64,000 bases of DNA from Bacteriovoracaceae bacterium (GCA_018649885.1 JABIHA010000075.1:24345-88344), one strand, 5' to 3'; counted from the stretch's first letter, positions 33,905 to 43,143 are shown. Notes: a model not told the origin generated them from the letters alone. A program made the numbers and translations.

Positions 33905-35399
33905 TGTAATTGAAACTGAAATCGTTTACGTTTCGCTCCATATTGTCAGGGTCAACGCCACGCTTTTTATCATCCTTAAACTGCTCTTCTGGATTAACGT
34001 TATTCTCAGTGGCTCCAGTTCGGATGTAGCGATCTTCTGTAAGACCTAGACTTAATAGTTCATTTAACTTTGAGGCCCCTTCCTTGATACATTCCATGAT
34101 TCTTTCTTCAGTCATTTGGGTCATATTCACACAGATATCTTGTCTTTCTGTGATTAAATCAAGGTAAGCATCTTCATCTTTAATAAACCCATGCTCCTTA
34201 GCATACTCATACATTCCAGTATAAGGCAGTGGGAGAAGAAATCCCATACTTGGATAAACTTTGTTTTTGTAGCACATATCAAAAGTTTCTTTGATGGTTT
34301 CTTCTGTTTCCATAGGGTAACCAAAAACAACACTTGTATTGGATGTAATCTTAGCTTCTTTTAAAATCTTAATTTGCTCAGAGAAATATTCTGGCTCAAT
34401 TTTCTTATTCATCATTTCGAGAATTTCTTTATTGGCCGACTCTAATGAGAAACCAACTGCTGTACAGCCTGACTTTCTCATTTTATGAGCAATTTCTAAT
34501 TTTCTTTCGTAGGGAACTTTTTCTTTTCCAAATAAGTCAGTTCTGATAGCTGCTGACCATTCAAATTTAAGACCTGACTTAAGGATCTCATCAACCATTT
34601 TTTCTACTTGGGGAAGTGAGGCAAAACTTAAATCGTCCCAAAAGTTAAAAAGATTGGCACCGTAAGTATCGATGTGGCTCTTTATCTCTTCCATTACGAG
34701 TTCAGGTTTTCTGAACCTATAGGGATCATCCCAAAAAACGTAATGACAGAAAGTGCACTTAAAAGCACATCCTCTGGCGGTAGCAATAGAAAATGGACGA
34801 CTCACTTCTTTATCTTTACCGGCCCTTCCAAGGCTAACACCAGCTGTTTTTGACATATAGAGATCAATATCAAAAAGTCCCCAATTAATATGAGGTAGCT
34901 CGTTAATATTACATGCCTTTCTAGGTAGATTTTTTCGAACATTACCGTTTGAATCACGGTAGATTATTCCTTCCACAGAAGCTAGCTCAGCTCCCTCATT
35001 GAGAGATTTGATTACTTCAACAGCTGTATACTCCCCTTCACCTTTTATCCCGATATCAACAGGACAACTTGCAAATAAAACTTCAGGACAACTTCCACCA
35101 ATAGAATTTCCAAACACTACAGTGGCTTCTGGTTGGTGTTTTTTGATAGTACTAGCAAGCCACTTCATCCACTTGTAGTGGGTAATAATTGAGCCCGACA
35201 TAACAACATCAAACTTATTATCAGCAAAATATTTGTCAACATGCTCGTCTGAATATTCATGGATATCAATATCTAATAATTCAAACTCATATCCAGCTTG
35301 TTGAACAACTGTCATCACAGAAGCAAGTCCAACTGGCAAAATACTATGCCCTTCTCTTAGAGATGGGTTTACAAATAAAATTTTGATCTTCTGTTCCAT
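33861..35399 (-). CDS. B12-binding-type radical SAM enzyme
   Basis: 512 residues. The N-terminal domain (ILFVNPSLREGHSILPVGLA, DVVMSGSIITHYKWM, TVVFGNSIGGSCPE, IKGEGEYTAVEV) is of the cobalamin-binding Rossmann type. The radical SAM core starts ATARGCAFKCTFCHY (C211, C215, C218). The C-terminal 100 residues are charged and specific to this protein. It has a good AAGGAG site and a 5' region containing a strong hairpin (35433-35458). It is the second such enzyme in the window and clearly distinct in sequence from that at 23519. Probable glycan or lipid modification; substrate unknown. Confidence 0.88.
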   Translation of the reverse strand: MEQKIKILFVNPSLREGHSILPVGLASVMTVVQQAGYEFELLDIDIHEYSDEHVDKYFADNKFDVVMSGSIITHYKWMKWLASTIKKHQPEATVVFGNSIGGSCPEVLFASCPVDIGIKGEGEYTAVEVIKSLNEGAELASVEGIIYRDSNGNVRKNLPRKACNINELPHINWGLFDIDLYMSKTAGVSLGRAGKDKEVSRPFSIATARGCAFKCTFCHYVFWDDPYRFRKPELVMEEIKSHIDTYGANLFNFWDDLSFASLPQVEKMVDEILKSGLKFEWSAAIRTDLFGKEKVPYERKLEIAHKMRKSGCTAVGFSLESANKEILEMMNKKIEPEYFSEQIKILKEAKITSNTSVVFGYPMETEETIKETFDMCYKNKVYPSMGFLLPLPYTGMYEYAKEHGFIKDEDAYLDLITERQDICVNMTQMTEERIMECIKEGASKLNELLSLGLTEDRYIRTGATENNVNPEEQFKDDKKRGVDPDNMERNVNDFSFNYSEAVFDMDYGSKEE

Positions 35400-35704
35400 G
35401 CCTACTCCTTAACTAGAGGGTTAAACAGATTTGCGTATTTCGCGAGCTGCGAATACGCCTTCAATTATGGCACAATCGCAACGTGTTAATCACCCTGAAA
35501 ATATTGACCAAAATAGAATGGAATCAAAATTTTGTCACGTTTTTATCGCAATTCCAATTACTAAAGATGACCACACCAAGAGCTTTGGGAGCTAAAAACC
35601 ACATACCCGAGTAAAGAAGTCCGTTACCTAACGCACCTCACCCCATTTTCTTCAGAAACACAGCTTTTATAGTAAAATTGTTAGGCTTAGTGCATATTTA
35701 GGGA
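35400..35704. other. 305-base divergent intergenic region
   Basis: Lies between a minus-strand radical SAM gene and a plus-strand GT2 gene. It contains the hairpin at 35433-35458, a possible minus-strand promoter (TGATTA 35492-35487, 17 bases, CATAAT 35469-35464) and a TATAGT -10-like element at 35668-35673 for the plus gene without a convincing -35. I see no open frame or RNA gene. Confidence 0.5.
35433..35458 (-). repeat. 10-bp GC-rich hairpin in a 5' leader
   Basis: GCGTATT-T-CGC (35433-35443) pairs with GCGAATACGC (35449-35458), a 10-bp stem with one bulged T and a five-base loop GAGCT. No T-run follows on either strand and it stands between divergent genes, so it is not a terminator. 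It lies about 35 bases upstream of the radical SAM start, so it may be an operator or a leader RNA element. Confidence 0.55.
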
Positions 35705-36550
35705 ATGGAATCAAAAGAGCACATTTATATTATGTTTCCCCTATTTAACAGAATTGAGATGACCCTTAAGTGTCTCCAGGGTTTCTATAGTCAGGATTAT
35801 CCCAATTTTTCGGTTCACCTTTTCGATGATGGGTCCACTGACGACACTCAAAACTTGATCGCCAAGCACTTTCCCAAAACAGAAGTCATAAGAGGAGAGG
35901 GAGATTATTGGTGGACCAAGTCAATTAACCAAGTCCTTAGAAAACTTATTACTCAAGCAGGTGAGAATGATTTTTTTCTTACCTCAAATAATGACACATG
36001 GATTGAGCCTAACTTTTTATCAACACTGATAAAAGAATCCAAAGAAAACAATAGATCCATTGTAGGCAGCCGCTTAAAAAATGCGGCCAATGTGGAAATG
36101 ATTACTCCGTGTGGATACTACTACTCTCCTGAGATTGTAGGTTTCACACCAGCTCCAGCTGTTATCGAGGGAAAGAGAGTGATAGATGCACTTGGGTGCA
36201 GAGGAACAATAATTCCATCAGAAGTTTTTAGAAAAGTGGGAGAATTTGATGAAATTAACCTCCCCCATTACGCAGCTGATATTGAATTCTTCTTGAGGGC
36301 CCACAAGGCTGGTTTTAATATCCTAGAAAGTGATACTGCTTACACATTTGATCTCGAACCACCTGAAACGGCTCAAGCTGAATTTGCTGGGATGAAACTC
36401 TACGATGTTTTATTTTCAATTAGGTCAAAATCTAACCTCAAAGCTAGGTTTGCAATAATTGATAAGCATGGTCCAGGGGGATTAAAAAATCTCAAGCTCA
36501 AAGTTGTTTCCTTTTTAACCTTAGTGAAAACATATTTTGCTCAAAGGTAA
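35705..36550 (+). CDS. Glycosyltransferase family 2
   Basis: GT-A-fold transferase of 281 residues. The N-terminal core reads YIMFPLFNRIEMT with FDDGSTDDTQ (nucleotide-binding Asp, near residue 41), and SNNDTWIEPNFL (near residue 97) provides the DxD-like metal site. It resembles rhamnosyltransferase-like GT2 enzymes and lacks membrane segments. AGGGA directly abuts ATG 35705, an unusually short spacing; ATG 35732 would remove part of the fold. One base separates it from the convergent gene. Confidence 0.87.
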   Translation: MESKEHIYIMFPLFNRIEMTLKCLQGFYSQDYPNFSVHLFDDGSTDDTQNLIAKHFPKTEVIRGEGDYWWTKSINQVLRKLITQAGENDFFLTSNNDTWIEPNFLSTLIKESKENNRSIVGSRLKNAANVEMITPCGYYYSPEIVGFTPAPAVIEGKRVIDALGCRGTIIPSEVFRKVGEFDEINLPHYAADIEFFLRAHKAGFNILESDTAYTFDLEPPETAQAEFAGMKLYDVLFSIRSKSNLKARFAIIDKHGPGGLKNLKLKVVSFLTLVKTYFAQR

Positions 36551-36551
36551 A

Positions 36552-37505
36552 TCATTTTAAAATTCGGCTCAAAAACCTTTTAAATCTACTGGTAAATGAA
36601 CTCCCAAGATATTTAAAAAACCTTCGAAACTGCTCTCTTGCTAACTCAGAGCTCTCTACATTTTTTGAAAACGTAAAACTATTAAATTCCAAATCAATGG
36701 GAGTATCGAAATAATCAGTATTCATGGCATGAGTTCCAGAACTATCATTTCCAATATTTTGAATCAAACTGGTCCCTGGATAAAGACAATGACCATTTTG
36801 AAGGAAGGCATATGCATACCAAGAGATTGCCCAACTTTGATTTTTTCCACAGGCTGCATCCTCTAACATTTTGGTATAAGGATATGTGCTTTCAAAATCA
36901 AATTCATGAGCTAAGCCAGAACTAACAATTTGGTCAAGGTAGCCTTGCGGATTAAGCTCTAGGCCACTCCAACGATCCTTCCAAGTGGCCCATCCCCAAC
37001 AGTCTGCACCTTTAAGAAAAAATGTTGAACTAAGTGGCACTTTATGAGGAACAGTATACCCACTTATACAATATACTGATTGATTGCTTTGATAGAATTC
37101 TAGTGCTGAGCAAATATAGTCAAGAAAATGTGGAGATGTTACAATATCATCTTCAAGAATAATTTGCTGCTCACAAACCTCGAACCCCTTTGATACACCT
37201 TCGAAAATTGATTTTTTCAAGCCAAAATTAGTTTCTTTTTTAAATACCTGTGCATTGGGATTTCGTAATTTAAAATTCTCGGCAACTAGACTCACACTTT
37301 CAATATTTTTTAAGTCAGAGTCATTTCTAGGCCCATCAATGTGGATATGAATAGGAAACTGCCGGCAGCTATCATTTTCTAATAATGCATCTAAAGTCTT
37401 TTTTAGATGATCAGATCTATTGAAAGCAAATACTGAAATGAGGGTAGTGGAATTAATTAGAACCCCAACACTCACGAATAACTTCGTAGCTAGAAAAAGT
37501 TTCAA
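36552..37505 (-). CDS. Glycosyltransferase, GT2/GNT-I-like
   Basis: 317 residues in the longest frame. The fold begins at LISVFAFNRSDHLKKTL; the DxD site is IILEDDIVTSPHFL (near residue 115), and GADCWGWATWKDRW (near residue 170) is typical of a GT2-like group found in glycan loci. The TTG at 37505 gives a 53-base overlap with the upstream GT4 gene. GTG 37475 after GAAG, or even AUU 37457 after GGGG, would give a start nearer the fold, so the true N-terminus is about 10-16 residues shorter. Confidence 0.8.
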   Translation of the reverse strand: MKLFLATKLFVSVGVLINSTTLISVFAFNRSDHLKKTLDALLENDSCRQFPIHIHIDGPRNDSDLKNIESVSLVAENFKLRNPNAQVFKKETNFGLKKSIFEGVSKGFEVCEQQIILEDDIVTSPHFLDYICSALEFYQSNQSVYCISGYTVPHKVPLSSTFFLKGADCWGWATWKDRWSGLELNPQGYLDQIVSSGLAHEFDFESTYPYTKMLEDAACGKNQSWAISWYAYAFLQNGHCLYPGTSLIQNIGNDSSGTHAMNTDYFDTPIDLEFNSFTFSKNVESSELAREQFRRFFKYLGSSFTSRFKRFLSRILK

Positions 37506-38652
37506 TCACGGCGTTAACCAAATCATCACTAGTCCAGCCTTTTAAGACTAACTCACCAAGACGGATTTTTTCACTAATAACCTCACCGCCACCAATAATA
37601 GTGAGGATATGCTTAGTAAGTGACTCAGGTTGATTTAAGTCCATCAAAAATGCAGCGTCACCCACTTGATCACGCAAGCCTGGTAAATCTGAATAACAAA
37701 CAGGCGTCTTAAAATGAAACGCTTCTAGGGGGGGAATATTAGAAGGGCCAAAATATGTTGGCATAACAAGTGAAAGAGACTGCTTATAAAGGTATGGAAT
37801 TTCAGCTCCATTAACAAACCCAATATCATGAATTTGATCACTTATTCCGTATTCAAGGGCGCGGGCCTTAATATAGCCTGAATTACCTTTACTAATTCCT
37901 GAGAAGATTGCATCAACTTTTTGATTGTGATTTTCTTTTAAAAACCTTAAGGCCTTTAAAATATAAATATGGTTTTTGTGTGGCCAAAATTGTGCGGGAT
38001 AAAAAATATAATCATTTGAAAGACCATACTTCTGTTTAATATCCACATTTCCTAAAGACTCCTGAGTATGAATCCCAGGAAGAAGATTAACTACTTTGAC
38101 CCTTTCTGAGTCGACACCATATCTATCAACGATTGTACTGCTTAAATGTTTTGAAACAGCTGTTACAGCAACAGCTTTTTTGAGAACTGTACTATAGAGC
38201 ATTTCTCTTTCATTAAATTGAGTAGCATTTCTAACTTCAGGAAACTCATTGAAATCTCTGTGACATAAATCCCACACTGTAAATACATAGGGAATGATAT
38301 TAAAATCAAGAGCTAGCAAAGAGGGTGATAAAAAATATATTAAATCTACACCCTGATTATTTATTAAATCTGTTTCAATCTTCTTTTTTTCTAAATTAAA
38401 TTTACTGAAAATCCTAAGCCAGCAATCATTTCTCATGATACGTCGATGAATTTTCGAAAGTATTCCTTCTTGCAATAAATCTACATTCAATCCGATGTCA
38501 GTATATTGCTGTTGTACTTCTTTATTAGTTGTAAAAAAATAAAACTCAAATCTATCATGAGATAATTTAGAAAATAATTCGACGATTTTGGCTTCGTACT
38601 GAAACCCACCACCAGAATCTAAATCGGAACCTACATTAAAAGCTATTTTCAT
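37453..38652 (-). CDS. Glycosyltransferase family 4 (GT-B)
   Basis: 399 residues. Features are a glycine-rich acceptor loop DLDSGGGFQYEAKI at the N-terminus, FYPAQFWPHKNHIYILKAL (near residue 215) and the donor-binding EX7E region PPLEAFHFKTPVCYSDLPG (near residue 305). It resembles mannosyltransferase-type GT4 proteins of O-antigen loci. ATGA overlap with the methyltransferase gene upstream, and it is followed by the overlapping GT2-like gene. Confidence 0.9.
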   Translation of the reverse strand: MKIAFNVGSDLDSGGGFQYEAKIVELFSKLSHDRFEFYFFTTNKEVQQQYTDIGLNVDLLQEGILSKIHRRIMRNDCWLRIFSKFNLEKKKIETDLINNQGVDLIYFLSPSLLALDFNIIPYVFTVWDLCHRDFNEFPEVRNATQFNEREMLYSTVLKKAVAVTAVSKHLSSTIVDRYGVDSERVKVVNLLPGIHTQESLGNVDIKQKYGLSNDYIFYPAQFWPHKNHIYILKALRFLKENHNQKVDAIFSGISKGNSGYIKARALEYGISDQIHDIGFVNGAEIPYLYKQSLSLVMPTYFGPSNIPPLEAFHFKTPVCYSDLPGLRDQVGDAAFLMDLNQPESLTKHILTIIGGGEVISEKIRLGELVLKGWTSDDLVNAVIETFSSYEVIRECWGSN

Positions 38653-39410
38653 TTTTTCCTAAGTACCCATACGACATACCAGCTGCCAAACGAAGGACTC
38701 TCATCTGTTAGCCACTGTAATTTCTGGGCAATCTCAAACCCATTTGATTCACAAAACATTTCAAGTTCCGGATCAAAAAAATATCTCACATCGTGCTTTT
38801 CACTTTTTTCTATAATTTCACTAGATTTTTTATCTTTAATGAAAAAATGATAATTAACCCTAACCATATTTTCACGCTCAAAGAACTCTGGTTCACTAAG
38901 TCTTGTGACATCAATATCATCATCCCCGAATCGCTTTATTCGAGTTTCGGGCATATCAGTTAAGACACCTGGACCGTACCAAAAATCAAAAATAAATAAT
39001 CCGCCTTGATTCAAATGATCACTTGCCACACGAAATACATCACCAACATTTGCGTTCGTTGTCAAATATCCCATAACGTGAAAAAGAGAGACAACTGTAT
39101 CGAATTTTTTATCTAAGGATAGCTCTGTGATATTAGCGCAGCTAAACCTAACTTCGGAATTTTCTTCCCCTATTCTTTTCTTTGCTATTTCTAGCATCTC
39201 ATCACTTAGATCAACCCCATGTACTGAATGACCCTTATTTAAAAATAATTCAGCATGCTTACCAGTACCACAGCCTAGATCGAGAATTGACTTAGAATTT
39301 CCTGCATATTTTTTAATTAGAGAACTGACATAGTCGACTTCGGAGTCATACTCCTTAGATTCATAAACTAAGTCATAACATTTTGCATATAACTCACCAA
39401 AAACGGACAT
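38649..39410 (-). CDS. SAM-dependent methyltransferase (class I)
   Basis: 253 residues with SILDLGCGTGKHAELFL (near residue 41), VHGVDLSDEMLEIAKKR (motif II) and FDTVVSLFHVMGYLT. The family includes sugar N,N-dimethyltransferases of the DesVI/TylM1 type. Standing just after an aminotransferase, it might methylate the amino group of the resulting sugar. This is an inference from order and general fold. Confidence 0.85.
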   Translation of the reverse strand: MSVFGELYAKCYDLVYESKEYDSEVDYVSSLIKKYAGNSKSILDLGCGTGKHAELFLNKGHSVHGVDLSDEMLEIAKKRIGEENSEVRFSCANITELSLDKKFDTVVSLFHVMGYLTTNANVGDVFRVASDHLNQGGLFIFDFWYGPGVLTDMPETRIKRFGDDDIDVTRLSEPEFFERENMVRVNYHFFIKDKKSSEIIEKSEKHDVRYFFDPELEMFCESNGFEIAQKLQWLTDESPSFGSWYVVWVLRKK

Positions 39411-39435
39411 CGCGGGCCTTGGACAGTGGGTATAG

Positions 39436-40563
39436 TTATTTTTTCAAGCTAATTAGTGTTTCACTTATATATTTAATCTTCTCACTTGGTAGGTTACTCG
39501 ATGAAGGCAGGTAAAACCCATTTTTTGTCAATTTTTCTGTAACTGAGTAATCACCAGTCATGGTGCAACCATATTTTTCAAGCGAAGGCTGCTGGTGCAT
39601 ACCTACAAAAAATCTTCTAGAGTCGATTCCTTTCTCTCGGAGCATTTCCATAATCTCTATGGAGCCCCTGCCAAATTTTTCAGGATCAATTAATATTCCA
39701 TTCATCCATTTAACATTCACAGAGTCCAACTGATCCACAGGAAAGCTAATACCTTCAACATTTTGAAGATATTCCTTGTAGGCTTCAGAATTTTTTATCC
39801 TTAGAGATCTGTATTCATCGGCCTTCTCAACTTGAGCAAGTCCAATGGCTGCATGAATATTAGACATTCGGTAATTGAAACCAATGTCATGATGTCTGTA
39901 ATCTCTTGGTCCATCTAAAGAAAAACATACATTTTTATAATAAAGTAGGTTTTTATAAACTTCCTCTGAATCAGTTACCGCAAGGCCTCCCTCTCCAGTG
40001 GTTAAGTTTTTATTTGAATACAAACTAAAAGCAGCAACATCTGACATGGATCCTACCTTTGATCCTCTGTATTCTGCTCCATGTGCCTCAGCTGCATCTT
40101 CTAAAATAAGAAGGTTGTGTTTTTCAGCAACTTTTCTGATGGCATCCATATTACAGGGGTTGCCAAAAATATGAACTGGCATTATAGCTTTTGTTTTAAT
40201 CGTTATTTTGCTCTCAATTTCATCTTCATTTATATTCCATGTATCTGACCGGGCATCCACAAAAACGGGCATGGCCCCTGTATAGCAAACTGCGAATGCG
40301 CAAGATGACATAGTAAAATTAGGGATAATAACTTCATCACCCTTTCCAATTCCAAGAGCAACTAAGGCTAGATGAAGTGCCGCAGTTCCATTGCAAACAG
40401 AAACTGCATATTTAACATCACAATATTCTGCAAACATTTCCTCAAACTGAGAAACATACTTGCCCTGTGATGATATCCATCCAGTGGAAATGGCATCGTT
40501 AACATATTTTATTTCGTTGCCATTTAAAGAGGGCTCGCAGACGGGAATAAACTCACTGCTCAT
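39436..40563 (-). CDS. DegT-family aminotransferase, GDP-perosamine-synthase-like
   Basis: PLP-dependent, 375 residues. The N-terminus IPVCEPSLNGNEIKYVNDA followed by TGWISSQGKYV is the pattern of perosamine synthetases, and the lysine lies in FSLYSNKNLTTGEGG (near residue 185) after ILEDAAEAHGAEY. It would aminate C4 of GDP-4-keto-6-deoxymannose or a similar NDP-ketosugar. It is followed by a methyltransferase and preceded by a cupin with a 4-base overlap. No GDP-mannose dehydratase is present in the window. Confidence 0.87.
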   Translation of the reverse strand: MSSEFIPVCEPSLNGNEIKYVNDAISTGWISSQGKYVSQFEEMFAEYCDVKYAVSVCNGTAALHLALVALGIGKGDEVIIPNFTMSSCAFAVCYTGAMPVFVDARSDTWNINEDEIESKITIKTKAIMPVHIFGNPCNMDAIRKVAEKHNLLILEDAAEAHGAEYRGSKVGSMSDVAAFSLYSNKNLTTGEGGLAVTDSEEVYKNLLYYKNVCFSLDGPRDYRHHDIGFNYRMSNIHAAIGLAQVEKADEYRSLRIKNSEAYKEYLQNVEGISFPVDQLDSVNVKWMNGILIDPEKFGRGSIEIMEMLREKGIDSRRFFVGMHQQPSLEKYGCTMTGDYSVTEKLTKNGFYLPSSSNLPSEKIKYISETLISLKK

Positions 40564-40934
40564 ATGAGCTTTTCATCCAATCTATAGGTGTCGGACTCAT
40601 ATTCTTTTCCACCTCTTGGACCTTGAGTGAAAACTATCATCTCTGATTTTTCTAGGGCCTTGAAGGCATGGTATTCATTTGGCACAGTCTCAACAAAGTC
40701 ACCTTTTTCCATTACAATCTCGACAGGTTCTCCATCTAACATTTTTGCCACATGCTTAACTTTTCCAGAAATTATATAATTCCACTGAGTTGTTTCTTTG
40801 TGATAGTGATTCGCTCTGACAGCATCTGTTTCAAACGAAATCACTGTAACCGCATTAATATTCTTATTTTCAAGAAGGTCAGTTATTACACCTCTGTCAT
40901 CTGTATGGGCGGGTACAAGGTTAATTTTGTTCAC
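40560..40934 (-). CDS. Cupin-domain sugar-modifying protein
   Basis: Single cupin of 124 residues. The metal or active-site region is ANHYHKETTQWNYIISGKV (cupin motif 1, near residue 45), and motif 2 is GDFVETVPNEYHAF (near residue 81). Short cupins beside sugar aminotransferases include 3,4-ketoisomerases (FdtA type) and epimerases (RmlC-like). It overlaps the perosamine-synthase-like gene by 4 bases, so it should act on the same keto-sugar. Which reaction it performs is not clear. Confidence 0.75.
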   Translation of the reverse strand: MNKINLVPAHTDDRGVITDLLENKNINAVTVISFETDAVRANHYHKETTQWNYIISGKVKHVAKMLDGEPVEIVMEKGDFVETVPNEYHAFKALEKSEMIVFTQGPRGGKEYESDTYRLDEKLI

Positions 40935-40957
40935 GTTATTTCCTTTATTTATTATTT

Positions 40958-42181
40958 TTAAACAATATGTGGCATTGGAATTGGAATTATGAATTTCCCA
41001 CCACGCTTTTGGTATTCACTATTATTTTTAATTATTTCATCGGCAAAATTCCATGCCAGCAGTAGTGCATAGTCTGGTTGATGCTCTAATAAGTACTCAT
41101 CTGTAACGACCGGTATATGATCCCCGGGAGTGTATCGACCAATTTTAAGTTTGGATTTTTCTGTTACAACGTCGAGTAACTGCTTACCAATCTTGCAGTA
41201 GTTTAAAAGAGTCATTCCCTTTGCTGGAGCACTAACTCCTACTATAGTTTTGCCTTCACTTTTTAATTTACTTAGAAGTGTTGTTAATTCAAATCTGTTT
41301 TGTTTTACTTTTTCAGAAAATTCATCAAGTGTTTTGTGGTCATATAATTTCATACTGATTTCATTTTCAATCAGCTCACCAACAATTGGCTCAACCTTTC
41401 TTGAGTTTTTCTCTGCCATATAAATACGACAAGAACCACCATGTATATCCACTTGCCTCACATCAAAAATTTCCATATTAAATTTTTCGAGAAAAGGAAC
41501 AAGCGGCTTGATGGAAATATAGGATAAATGCTCGTGATAAATAGTATCGTATTCGAGCTTATTAACTAGATTCACAAAATAGGGAGCTTCTATTATCAGG
41601 ACACCCTTTTTGGTCATAAGTTTTTTTGCATTATTAATAAAAGAGCTCAAGTCATCAATGTGTGCAAACACATTTGTTCCTGTAATAACTGATGCCTTGC
41701 CAGACTTTTCAGTTATTGTGTCAACAGACTCTGAATTAAAGAAATCACAAATAGTCTCTATACCATTCTCATTTGCCATGCGAACAATATTCGCAGCGGG
41801 GTCAACACCTAGAACTTTAGTGCCTCGAGATTTAAAACGGCTTAGAAGTGTGCCTACATTGCTACCAATATCAACCACAAGGCTATCTTTATCTAAATCA
41901 AACCTAGAAACCACATCCTCAGCGAATCCGTCCCAGTGCTCATAACCTTGCCTGGTGGTTGAAGATTCATAAGGGTAATCATTTCGATATAAAATCTCTG
42001 GTGTAACAATATGGTTGAGTTGAACAAAACTACACACGTCGCACACACAAACTTCCAAGGGATAATGAATAACAGGTTCTTTAAGTTGATCTTTTCTTCG
42101 AAATTGATCAGCCGGCGGGGTGAAACCTAAGTCCAAAAATTTATATAAATCAGTGCTTCCACATAGTCTGCAATTGAGCAT
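40958..42181 (-). CDS. Sugar C-methyltransferase with zinc-binding N-domain
   Basis: 407 residues in the three-domain order of TylC3/NovU-type sugar C-methyltransferases. First comes a zinc-binding domain (CRLCGSTD, then CVCDVCSF), then the SAM-binding core VVDIGSNVGTLLSRFKSRG (near residue 105) with HEHLSYIS (near residue 207), and a C-terminal domain with GVSAPAKGMTLLNYC (near residue 313) and YALLLAWNFADEI. It would add a methyl branch to a keto-sugar carbon. Next to an aminotransferase, cupin and reductase this indicates a branched-chain deoxy-amino sugar. Confidence 0.9.
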   Translation of the reverse strand: MLNCRLCGSTDLYKFLDLGFTPPADQFRRKDQLKEPVIHYPLEVCVCDVCSFVQLNHIVTPEILYRNDYPYESSTTRQGYEHWDGFAEDVVSRFDLDKDSLVVDIGSNVGTLLSRFKSRGTKVLGVDPAANIVRMANENGIETICDFFNSESVDTITEKSGKASVITGTNVFAHIDDLSSFINNAKKLMTKKGVLIIEAPYFVNLVNKLEYDTIYHEHLSYISIKPLVPFLEKFNMEIFDVRQVDIHGGSCRIYMAEKNSRKVEPIVGELIENEISMKLYDHKTLDEFSEKVKQNRFELTTLLSKLKSEGKTIVGVSAPAKGMTLLNYCKIGKQLLDVVTEKSKLKIGRYTPGDHIPVVTDEYLLEHQPDYALLLAWNFADEIIKNNSEYQKRGGKFIIPIPMPHIV

Positions 42182-42207
42182 GGTATAGACGTCCCTTTAG
42201 GGTAAAG

Positions 42208-42234
42208 ATTTAAATAATTATCACCAGCTGTCAA
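42208..42234 (-). promoter_or_regulatory. Candidate promoter of the C-methyltransferase operon
   Basis: Minus-strand perfect -35 TTGACA (42234-42229) and TTAAAT (42213-42208) with a short 15-base spacer, 26 bases upstream of the start codon at 42181. Confidence 0.4.
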
Positions 42235-42258
42235 GGATTTCGGCGCGTAGCAAGATCT

Positions 42259-43143
42259 CTATAATTTGAAAGAAGAGTAAATATCCCAATCGATAAAAAG
42301 ATCTTCAATCAAAACACTCCAATCCTCTGGGCTGTAACTAAACTCACTACGAAATTTATTAGAGTTGAGGCTTCTATCAATAGAAAGCGCCTCATTTGGC
42401 TCGATTTCGATATTTAGATTTCTCTTCCCCGCAATCAGGTCAATCAAATCAAACTTACTAATTGGGTTTGCAGAAATATGATAGAGACCATGGGGGAATT
42501 TCTCACCCCTAATAACCCTGTCAATAATTTTTGCCACAGAGTGTGTGGGGAAGCCACTAAAGATGGCCTTAGTGAATCCACCTACAGATTTTCCCTCTTG
42601 TGAAAGAAACCATTCAACAAGGTTTGAACCAACCCTTAACTCTCTTCCAATTAATGAAGTTCTTATGGTCATTGAATTCTCTTGCAAGGCCACTTCACCT
42701 AAGAGTTTTGATCTGCCATATAACTTGGTGCAATCAGCAGTATCTTCTTCAGTGTAATCACCTCTTTTTCCAGAGAAAATACAGTCCGTACTAAAGGTAA
42801 TTAGCCGAATACCTTGCTCTCTACAAATCCTAGACATTTGGTGGGGGAAAAGCGAGTTAGACTGAATACTTGGCTCATAGTTATCAGCTTCTTCTTTTTG
42901 GTTAATATTCCCCATAGCATTAATCACCAAATCAATTTTATAATCTTGAATGATTCTTTTCATTTCACTCAAGTTGAAAAAATTATCTAATTTGATTGAA
43001 TTTTCTTTTTCGATTCCTGGAATACTATAGAGGTGATCAAAGTCGGACCTAACTAGCCCAAAGCTATCGTGCCCCATTCCTGTAAAACTGGCCCACAGAC
43101 GGTGCCCAAGCATGCCTGTTCCACCTAAGGTTAATATTCTCAC
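42259..43143 (-). CDS. RmlD-like NDP-4-keto-sugar reductase
   Basis: Extended short-chain dehydrogenase of 294 residues. NADP-binding ILTLGGTGMLGHRLW is at the N-terminus. FSTDCIFSGKRGDYTEED (near residue 117) corresponds to the RmlD substrate loop, and the Tyr/Lys pair is in KLYGRSKLLGE (near residue 140). It would reduce a 4-keto-deoxysugar, possibly the C-methylated product of the neighbouring enzymes. Starts with GTG immediately after the upstream GT4 stop. Confidence 0.86.
   Translation of the reverse strand: MRILTLGGTGMLGHRLWASFTGMGHDSFGLVRSDFDHLYSIPGIEKENSIKLDNFFNLSEMKRIIQDYKIDLVINAMGNINQKEEADNYEPSIQSNSLFPHQMSRICREQGIRLITFSTDCIFSGKRGDYTEEDTADCTKLYGRSKLLGEVALQENSMTIRTSLIGRELRVGSNLVEWFLSQEGKSVGGFTKAIFSGFPTHSVAKIIDRVIRGEKFPHGLYHISANPISKFDLIDLIAGKRNLNIEIEPNEALSIDRSLNSNKFRSEFSYSPEDWSVLIEDLFIDWDIYSSFKL

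Noticed and set aside
40752..40961. Short plus-strand frames such as this one opposite the cupin gene
   Set aside because: They are antisense shadows of well-supported genes, without ribosome binding sites or recognisable motifs.
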